Below, in pieces: positions 57,778 through 64,000 of a DNA stretch of 64,000 nucleotides (within the stretch, counting starts at the first letter, position 1; each line of letters starts with the position of its first letter). A program made the position numbers and the translations under genes. The notes beneath the pieces are model-generated. The model did not search any database. It saw only the letters and a program-made list of their open reading frames with translations, and was not told the DNA's origin. Source of the stretch: CAVRQM01 sp963723455 (GTDB taxonomy: Bacteria; Pseudomonadota; Alphaproteobacteria; Acetobacterales; Acetobacteraceae); assembly GCA_963723455.1 (NCBI GenBank), contig CAVRQM010000001.1:992001-1056000 (forward strand), written 5' to 3'.

Positions 57778-59191
57778 ATGGATGCGGCATCGGCACCCGG
57801 TTCCTGCCGTTCGCCGACGCGGCGACCGACGGCACTGCCGCTGGGCCGGCTGCTGCGGCTGTCGCTGTTCCAGGTCACGGTCGGCATGGCGGTGGTGCTG
57901 CTGATCGGCACGCTGAACCGGGTGATGATCGTCGAACTCGGCGTGCCGGCCTGGCTGGTGGCGCTGATGGTCTCGCTGCCGCTGGTGTTCGCGCCGTTCC
58001 GCGCGCTGGTCGGCTTCCGCTCGGACACGCACCGCTCGGTGCTCGGCTGGCGACGGGTGCCGTATCTCTGGTTCGGCACGCTGCTGCAGTTCGGCGGCTT
58101 CGCCATCATGCCGTTCGCGCTGCTGGTGCTGTCCGGCGACACGCACGGCCCGATCGTGTCATCGGCCAGGTCGGCGCGGCGCTGGCGTTCCTGCTGGTCG
58201 GCGCCGGGCTGCACACGGTGCAGACCGTCGGCCTGGCGCTGGCCACCGATCTGGCGCCGCCCGAGGCGCAGCCGCGCGTGGTGGCGCTGCTCTGCGTGAT
58301 GCTGCTGGTCGGCATGGTGGTCAGCGCCCTGCTCTTCGGCGCGCTGCTGGCGCACTTCACCGAGGTCCAGCTGATCCAGGTGATCCAGGGCGCGGCGTGG
58401 CGACGATGGTGCTGAACGGCGTCGCGCTGTGGAAGCAGGAGGCGCGCGATCCGGCGCTGACCGCGCGCGGACCGCCGCGCAGCCGAGCTTCGCCGAGGCC
58501 TGGCGAGTCTTCAGCGCCGCCGGCGGCTCGACGCGGCGGCTGGTCGCACTCGGCCTCGGCACCGTCGCGTTCAGCATGCAGGACATCCTGCTGGAGCCCT
58601 ATGGCGGCCAGGTGCTGCATCTGACGGTCGGCCAGACCACGGCGCTGACCGCGATGCTGGCGCTCGGCGGCGCTGGCCGGGTTCGTGCTGGCCGCCCGGC
58701 TGCTCGGGCGCGGCGCCGATGCCTACCGGCTCGCCGGGTTCGGCGCGGTCGCCGGGCGTGGTCGCCTTCGCCGTGGTGATCTTCGCCGCGCCGCTGGGCT
58801 CGGCGCTGCTGTTCGGCGGTCGGCGTCGGGCTGATCGGCTTCGGCGGCGGCCTGTTCGCGCATGGCACGCTGACCGCGGCGATGGGCCAGGCGCGCGGCG
58901 GGCAGGTCGGCCTGGCGCTGGGCGCCTGGGGCGCGGTGCAGGCCTCGGCCGCCGGCGGCGCCATCGCCGTCAGCGGCTTCATCCGCGACGGCGTGTCGCG
59001 CTGGCCGGCGCGCGGCGCTGCTCGGGCCGGCGCTGGCCGATCCCGTCGACCGGCTACGGCTTCGTCTATCCCATCGAGATCGTGCTGCTGTTCGCCACGC
59101 TGGTCGCGGTCGGCCCGCTGGTCAGCGCCACCGGCGCCAGCCGGGTCGTCCGGTCGCCGCCCGGTTGCACGTCGCCGAATTGCCGTCCTAG
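57778..59191 (+). CDS. lhaA: LH1 assembly protein LhaA (PucC/BCD family), frame-broken
   Basis: About 470 residues, twelve helices. After correction ATG 57778 gives MDAAIGTRFLPFADAATDG, matching LhaA starts; then LGRLLRLSLFQVTVGMAVVLLIGTLNRVMIVELGVPAWLVALMV, FRSDTHRSVLGWRRVPYLWFGTLLQFGGFAIMPF and FSMQDILLEPYGGQVLHLTVGQTTALTAML. LhaA helps assemble the light-harvesting 1 complex and may deliver bacteriochlorophyll. It ends AARLHVAELPS at TAG 59189-59191. It is a paralogue of the protein at 43795-45210. Confidence 0.9.
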
Positions 59192-59214
59192 TCACTCCAA
59201 CCGCGAGGTTCGCC

Positions 59215-59995
59215 ATGCCAGCCGGCGCACATCACCGGCTATGTCGACGTAGCCCAGATCACGCTCTACGCGTTCTGGATCTTCTTCGCCGGCCTGATCT
59301 TCTACCTGCGCCGCGAGGACAAGCGCGAGGGCTATCCCGCTCGATTCCGACCGCTCCGGACAGCGTCCGGGTGCAGGGCTTCCCGCCGATGCCGCGGCCC
59401 GAAGGTGTTCCACCTGCTCGGACGGCAGCCGGCGCTACCGCGCCGCGGCCGAGCCGATCCGATGACGATCGCCGCGCGTCCCGCGGGGCCTGGCTCGGCG
59501 CGCCGATGGAGCCGACCGGGACGCCGATGCTCGACGGCGTCGGCCCGGCGTCCTACGCGCAGCGGCCGGACGTTGCCGGACATCGACGATCCCGATGTCG
59601 GCCCCAAGCATCGGGCCGATGCGCGTCGCCACCGAGTTCTCGATGGCCGAGCAGCGATCCCGATCCGCGCGGCATGGACGGTGGTCGGCGGCGACCGCAT
59701 GGCAGGCGGCATCGTGGTCGATGTCTGGGTCGATCGGTCGGAGACTCCTGATCCGCTATCTGGAGATCGAGGCCACGACGCGACGGCCGGCGCGTGCTGG
59801 TGCCGATGCCGCTTGTGCGGGTCGATGGCGGCGCCGGCGGGTGATCGTGAAATCGATCCTGGCAGCCAGTTCGCCGACGTGCCGGTGCTCGAGCGACCCC
59901 GATCAGGTGACGATGCTCGAGGAGGACCGGATCAGCGCCTATTACGGCGGCGGCAACCTGTATGCCACGCCCGCCGCCTGGAGCCGCTGCTGTGA
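59215..59995 (+). CDS. puhA: Photosynthetic reaction centre H subunit, frame-broken
   Basis: About 260 residues. HITGYVDVAQITLYAFWIFFAGLIFYLRREDKREGYPLDSD is the single membrane helix and following segment; GFPPMPRPK, LGAPMEPTGTPMLDGVGPASYA and EEDRISAYYGGGNLYATP follow, ending EPLL. It caps the reaction centre on the cytoplasmic side and helps proton transfer to QB. ATG 59215. Breaks are extra third-position bases, for example 59224-59227 (GGCG) and 59336-59339 (CCCG). Stop TGA 59993-59995. Confidence 0.93.
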
Positions 59996-60650
59996 GCGAG
60001 CACGACCGCCGAGCCGCCGCGCGGCCTGCCGACGTCCCTGCCCGCCGGCGAGACGATGCTGTGGCAGGGCTCGCCGGCCTGGAAAAGCGTCGCCTGGCAT
60101 TGCTGCCACCTCCGCGAGTTCGCGATCTATTTCGCCGCGCTGCTGGCCTGGTATGCCGGTGCGGCGGCGTGGCGCGGCGGCGCCGCTGGTCGCCAGCGCC
60201 CTGGGCACGTTGCGCCTGTCGGCGCTGGCGCTGCTGGCGCTCGGGCTGCTGGCGCTGTTCGCCTAGCTGGTGCAGCGCACGACGATCTACACGATCACCG
60301 ACCGGCGGGTGGTGATGGCAGTTCGGCATCGCCCTGCCGATCACCCTGAACCTGCCGTTCGCGCGCGATCGAGCAGCGCCGGGCTGCGGCTGCACGCCGA
60401 CGGCAGCGGCGACATCCCGCTGGCGGTCGCGCCGGGCAAGGGTCTCGGCTATGTGGTGCTGTGGCCGCATGCCCGCCCCTGGCTGTCAGCCGCGCCGAGC
60501 CGATGCTGCGCGGCGTGCCGGAGGCGGCGCGTGGCGGCGCAGATCCTGGCGCGTGCCCTGGCCGCCGTCGCGGCGCAGGCCCCGCTGCCGACGGCGTGGG
60601 TCGGCAGGCGGCGGATGCGCGGCGACGTGCCGCACGCCGCCGCCGCCTGA
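59992..60650 (+). CDS. puhB: Reaction centre assembly protein PuhB, with in-frame TAG and frame breaks
   Basis: About 220 residues. LPAGETMLWQGSPAWKSVAWHCCHLREFAIYF precedes two to three helices; RTTIYTITDRRVVMRFGIALPITLNLPFARIE and the ARALAAVAAQ end are typical of PuhB, which promotes reaction centre assembly. GTG 59992 overlaps the puhA stop by 4 nt. TAG at 60264-60266 sits where the family has Trp (FAWLVQRTT): one G to A change from TGG. This is a substitution, unlike the indels around it. Confidence 0.85.
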
Positions 60651-60673
60651 GCGGGAGCGAAGGGGGAACGACG

Positions 60674-61161
60674 ATGAGCGATGCCGCGATCAAGCCGGGT
60701 CCGCACCGCTCGTTCCCGCGCGCGCCGCTGGTCGGCGCGTCGGCGCTGGTGCTGTTCTCGATCGTCGCCGCCGGGATCGGCCGGCTGACCGGGGCCGGCT
60801 ACACCGCCGCCGCCGCGCTCGCGGTGGCCAGCCGCGAGGTCGGCTTTCAGGATCAGGCCGACGGCGGCGTTCTGGTGTTCGACGCGCGCGACCACCGGAC
60901 GATCGAGATGATGGCGCCCGGCACCAACGGCTTCGTCCGCGCCACGCTGCGCAGCCTGGCCAATTACCGCCGCGTCGAGCAGCAGGGGCCGGACAAGCCG
61001 TTCCGCTCACCGCCTGGGCCGACGGGCGCCTAACGCTGGATGACACCGCGACCGGGCGGCGGCTGGAGCTGGAGGCGTTCGGGCGGACCAACGAGGCCGC
61101 GTTCGCGGAACTGCTGACGCCGCCGCCCGCGCATGCGCCTGCCGCGGGGGCTGGCAAGTGA
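60674..61161 (+). CDS. puhC: Photosynthetic complex assembly protein PuhC, one frame break
   Basis: About 162 residues. A membrane anchor (APLVGASALVLFSIVAAGIGRL) is followed by REVGFQDQADGGVLVFDARDHRTIEMMAPGTNGFVRATLRSLA and, after one missing base near 61006, LTAWADGRLTLDDTATGRRLELEAFGRTNEAAFAELL. PuhC helps organise the RC-LH1 complex. ATG 60674 follows AGGGGGAACGACG. TGA 61159-61161 overlaps the next GTG by 4 nt. Confidence 0.9.
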
Positions 61162-61235
61162 GCTGGCTGCCCAAGAGCTGGGCGGCGATGAGCTGGGCGG
61201 CGATGAGCTGGCCGGCAATGAGCTGGCCGCCCAGC
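61158..61235. repeat. 15-bp tandem repeat at the start of the puh-operon ORF
   Basis: About five units of AGCTGGSCGGCRATG run from the GTG start. Each unit encodes Ser-Trp plus three residues, and three contain an in-frame ATG that could serve as an alternative start. Confidence 0.85.
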
Positions 61236-61532
61236 CTGGGCCGGCGCGTCGTCGAGGTGTCCTGCGTGGTCGACATCGAGCAGACGCCCGAAAGCCTGCA
61301 CGCCTACGCGGTGCCCGAGGGGATCGAGATCCGGCCGGGCGACGTCGTCACCGTGCATGACGCGCCCAGCGCCGTGGCGTTCGGCGAACGCCTGTCCTGC
61401 CGCTGCCGCGCCACCGTGGCGCGCGCCGGGGCGTTGCGGCGGGCCTGGACGCGGGTCGCCGGACTATTCGAGCTGACCGAGCTGTACGAAGTCGGGTTTC
61501 TGCCCGCAGACCAGGGCCAGGAGGCGCCATGA
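61158..61532 (+). CDS. Uncharacterised puh-operon protein with N-terminal Trp pentapeptide repeats
   Basis: 124 residues, intact frame. It starts with five consecutive SWxxx pentapeptides (SWLPK, SWAAM, SWAAM, SWPAM, SWPPS) and continues with VEVSCVVDIEQTPESLHAYAVPEGIEIRPGDVVTVHDAP, FGERLSCRCRATV and LFELTELYEVGF. A small protein of this type with an ELYEVGF end lies between puhC and acsF in other purple bacteria as far as I recall; no function is known to me. GTG 61158 overlaps puhC, and each repeat contains another ATG. No membrane helix is predicted by eye. It may be a peripheral assembly factor. Confidence 0.75.
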   Translation: MSWLPKSWAAMSWAAMSWPAMSWPPSLGRRVVEVSCVVDIEQTPESLHAYAVPEGIEIRPGDVVTVHDAPSAVAFGERLSCRCRATVARAGALRRAWTRVAGLFELTELYEVGFLPADQGQEAP

Positions 61533-62619
61533 GCGACACGCTCCCGATGACCGCCGCGCGCGGCCGCAAGAGTCCGCCGAACGCCTCGACCCAGGCGGCG
61601 CAGCAGGACACGGTGCTCAGCCCGCGCTTCTACACCACCGATTTCGCCGCGCATGGACCGCATCGACGTGAGCCGCGTGCGCGCCGAATGGGACGGGCTG
61701 ATCGCCGAGCTGCGCGCCGACACCAACAAGGGCCATTTCATCCGCACCGACGAGTTCGACATCGACCTGTCCACGCTGGCCGCCCGAGCTGCGGCGAGGA
61801 GTTCCTGGATTTCCTGGTCAGCTCCGTCACCGCCGAGTTCTCCGGCTGCGTGCTCTATAGCGAGATCAAGAAGCGGATCAGCAACCCGGACATCCACGAC
61901 CTGTTCGGCTTCATGAGCCGCGACGAGGCACGCCACGCCGGCTTCATCAACGACACGCTGAAGGATTTCGGCGTCGGCGTCGATCTGGGCTTCCTGACAA
62001 AGGCCAAGAAATACACCTACTTCCAGCCGAAGTTCATCTTCTATGCCACCTATCTGTCCGAGAAGATCGGCTATGCCCGCTACATCACGATCTTTCGCCA
62101 GCTGGAGCGCCACCCGGAGCGCGAGTTCCATCCGATCTTCCGCTGGTTCGAGAACTGGTGCGACGACGAGTTCCGCCACGGCGAGGCGTTCGCGCTGCTG
62201 ATGCGCGCCGATCCGTCGGTGCTGTCGGGGCTGAACACGCTGTGGATCCGGTTCTTCCTGCTGGCGGTGTTCGCCACGATGTATGTGCGCGACCACGCCC
62301 GGCCGGTGTTCCACGCCGCGCTCGGGCTCGACCCGACCGAGTACGACATGCAGGTGTTCCGCATCACCTCGGACATCTCCCGGCAGGTGTTCCCGGTAGC
62401 CCTCGATCTCGACAATCCCGCGCTTCCTGGCCGGGCTGGAGCGGCTGCGCCGGATCACCGAGGCGATGGCGGCCGCGCGCGCGCGCGGCGGGCTGTCCGG
62501 GCGGGTCAGGCGGCTGGCGCTGACCGCCGCCGCCGGCGCTGGCCTTCGCGCGGCTGTACCTGATGCCGGCCAGGCGCAACGCGATCCCGCCCGAGGTCCG
62601 CCTCGCGGCGGCCTGGTGA
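61529..62619 (+). CDS. acsF: Aerobic Mg-protoporphyrin monomethyl ester cyclase AcsF, frame-broken
   Basis: About 362 residues. The di-iron ligands are visible: EEFLDFLVSSVTAEFSGCVLYSEI, MSRDEARHAGFINDTLKDFG and DDEFRHGEAFALLMRADP. It forms ring E of bacteriochlorophyll using oxygen, so the organism makes pigment at least under microaerobic conditions. ATG 61529 overlaps the preceding stop by 4 nt. Five extra third-position bases are seen: 61649-61652 (GCGC before ATG), two near 61789-61797, one near 62420 and one near 62537; residues 61800-62400 read without a break. Confidence 0.94.
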
Positions 62620-62624
62620 GGCGC

Positions 62625-63474
62625 ATGGGCCACTACGCCGCCCCGGTCCTGTTCGCGCTGTTCGTCTGGTGGTTCAGCACCGGGGTCATCGTCTATCTCG
62701 ACAACCTGCCGCGACGGACCTTCCGCTGGTCGATGCTGGGCGCGACGGCGGTGCTGGCGGCGGCGCTCTATGGGCTGGCGGCCACCGCCGCCGGCGACCA
62801 GCCTGCGCGCCGCCTATGCCGCGTTCACCTGCGGCATGCTGGCCTGGGGCTGGCAGGAGATCAGCTTCTACATGGGCTTCGTCACCGGCCCGCGCGCGCA
62901 GCCGCTGCCGCGGGCTGCGGCGGCTGGGCGCGCTTCTTCTACGCGCTGCAGACCAGCCTGTGGCACGAGCTGGCGATCGTGGCGGCGGCAATCCTGGTGG
63001 TCTGGCTCGACCTGGGGACAGCCGAACCAGATCGGCGCCTGGACTTTCCTGGTGCTGTGGTGGATGCACCAGAGCGCGCGGCTCAACGTGTTCCTCGGCG
63101 TGCGCAATCTCAGCGAGGAGCTGCTGCCCGAGCACCTTGCCTTCCTGAAGAGCTACATGTCGCGCAAGCCGATGAACCTGCTGTTCCCGGTCTCGGTCAC
63201 CGTCTCGACCGTGGTCTGCGCGCTGCTGGCGCAGGCGGCGGCGCACGCGACGGACCGCTTCGCCGCTTGCGGCCTGACCTTCCTGGCCACGCTGATGGCG
63301 CTGGCGATCCTGGAACACTGGTTCCTGATGCTGCCGCTGCCGGCGGCCGCGCTGTGGCATTGGGGCCTGCGCGGGCGCGCCGACCGCGCGCCGCGCGAGC
63401 TGGACCCGGCGCCCGACCCCGGCCACGACCCGAACCACGCCACCGCCGCCTGTCCGGCCGCGGCGATCGCCTGA
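62625..63474 (+). CDS. puhE: Photosynthetic complex assembly protein PuhE, frame-broken
   Basis: About 282 residues with six to seven helices. MGHYAAPVLFALFVWWFSTGVIVYLDNLPRRTFRWSMLG starts the protein; RAAYAAFTCGMLAWGWQEISFYMGFVTGPR, ALQTSLWHELAIV and MHQSARLNVFLGVRNLSEELLPEHLAFLKSYMSRKPMNLLFP are PuhE blocks. PuhE limits or balances bacteriochlorophyll and RC-LH1 assembly. GTG 62616 would overlap acsF by 4 nt; ATG 62625 is chosen by family alignment. Breaks lie near 62805, 62915 and 63020. Confidence 0.88.
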
Positions 63475-63510
63475 TCCTTTCGCAATGCCATCTTTCCGAG
63501 CGGTGCGCGC

Positions 63511-64000
63511 ATGAATTACGAGGCTTTCTTCCGCAAGCAGATCGACGGGCTGCGCCGCGAGGGCCGCTATCGGGTGTTCGCCGATCTCGAGCGCCATAGC
63601 GGCGACTTCCCGCGCGCCACCCGCCACCGCGACCGCGGCGCGTCGGAGGTCACGGTCTGGTGTTCCAACGACTATCTCGGCATGGGCCAGCACCCGGCGG
63701 TGCTCGCCGCGATGCACGAGGCGATCGAGCGCTGCGGCGCCGGCGCCGGCGGCACCCGCAACATCTCGGGCAACACGCATTACCACGTGCTGCTGGAGCG
63801 CGAGCTGGCCGACCTGCACGGCAAGGAAGCCGCCCTGGTGTTCACCTCCGGCTATGTCGCGAACTGGGCGACGCTGTCCACGCTGGCGGCCGGGATGCCG
63901 GGCTGCGTGGTGCTGTCGGACGCCTCCAACCACGCCTCGATGATCGAGGGCATCCGCCACAGCCGCGCCGAGAAGCGCATTTTCGCGCATAACGATCCCG
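63511..64000 (+). CDS. hemA: 5-aminolevulinate synthase, 3' truncated by the window
   Basis: The first 163 residues are present and intact: MNYEAFFRKQIDGLRREGRYRVFADLERHSGDFPRA, VWCSNDYLGMGQHPAVLAAM, CGAGAGGTRNISGNTHYHVLLERELADLHGKEAALVFTSGYVANWATL and LSDASNHASMIEGIRHSRAEKRIF. These are glycine, succinyl-CoA and pyridoxal phosphate site regions of ALA synthase. It makes the first tetrapyrrole precursor; its place after puhE is the usual alphaproteobacterial order. ATG 63511, 36 bp after puhE. Confidence 0.94.
   Translation, partial: MNYEAFFRKQIDGLRREGRYRVFADLERHSGDFPRATRHRDRGASEVTVWCSNDYLGMGQHPAVLAAMHEAIERCGAGAGGTRNISGNTHYHVLLERELADLHGKEAALVFTSGYVANWATLSTLAAGMPGCVVLSDASNHASMIEGIRHSRAEKRIFAHNDP

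Noticed and set aside
48911..63474. Pseudogene decay of the whole photosynthesis cluster.
   Set aside because: Every family block is present and conserved on both sides of each break, indels sit at third positions, and no larger deletion or mobile element is seen. Decay would also hit positions 1 and 2 and conserved residues.
42400..63474. Programmed frameshifting or quadruplet decoding as the cause of the breaks.
   Set aside because: There is no common slippery motif or downstream structure, there are both +1 and -1 events in nearly all genes of the region, and the same codons are read normally elsewhere. An assembly or haplotype cause is simpler.

Overview
The window is very GC-rich DNA from a phototrophic purple bacterium. 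The gene order bchFNBHLM-lhaA-puhABC-acsF-puhE-hemA, with aerR-ppsR-bchG-bchP on the other strand, is the photosynthesis superoperon layout of Alphaproteobacteria. An Acetobacteraceae-like or other Rhodospirillales host is plausible, but I infer that only from style and base composition. No rRNA, tRNA, CRISPR array or transposase was seen.

Layout. 1-432: 3' end of a cation/proton antiporter. 499-10371 (minus): a six-gene operon with 4-nt overlaps holding a 3-hydroxyisobutyrate-dehydrogenase-like enzyme, two tandem dimethylglycine/sarcosine-dehydrogenase-like flavoproteins, a Rieske oxygenase of the betaine-demethylase type, a GMC oxidoreductase and an enolase-superfamily dehydratase. It looks like catabolism of an N-methylated or quaternary amine. 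10603-14313: a GGDEF-EAL protein, a small lytic transglycosylase and a GT87-type membrane protein. 14577-25888: a complete Tad/Flp pilus locus, with pseudopilin-like and TadG-like genes on plus and the secretion machine and Flp pilin on minus. 26462-30401: coaE, a DnaQ-type exonuclease and a CHASE3 hybrid kinase. 30387-40871 (minus): nitrate assimilation (nasT, nasS, narK, nirB, nirD, nasA, cobA, trpD2-like). 41031-64000: photosynthesis cluster, with hemC, tspO, bchP, pucC-like, bchG, ppsR and aerR on minus, then bchF through hemA on plus, running off the right edge.

How the parts work together. NasT/NasS probably control narK-nirBD-nasA through a hairpin-rich leader, and CobA supplies the siroheme precursor for NirB. 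HemA and HemC feed tetrapyrrole synthesis; AcsF, BchM, BchBNL, BchH, BchF, BchG and BchP lead to bacteriochlorophyll a; PuhA-C, PuhE and LhaA build the reaction centre and LH1. AerR and PpsR are the light/redox regulators, encoded divergently from bchF.

Caveat. Many genes at 0.5-9.4 kb and 42.4-63.5 kb are broken by one-base indels, while 9.5-42 kb is almost clean. Each resolved indel falls at a codon third position and often leaves two synonymous wobble bases side by side. I read this as a consensus artefact of two co-assembled haplotypes, not gene decay, so I annotate these genes as CDS and give outer bounds. Separate curiosities are a palindromic repeat family inserted in frame into two proteins, 15-bp tandem repeats expanding pentapeptides in several genes, and an uncharacterised puh-operon protein starting with Trp repeats.
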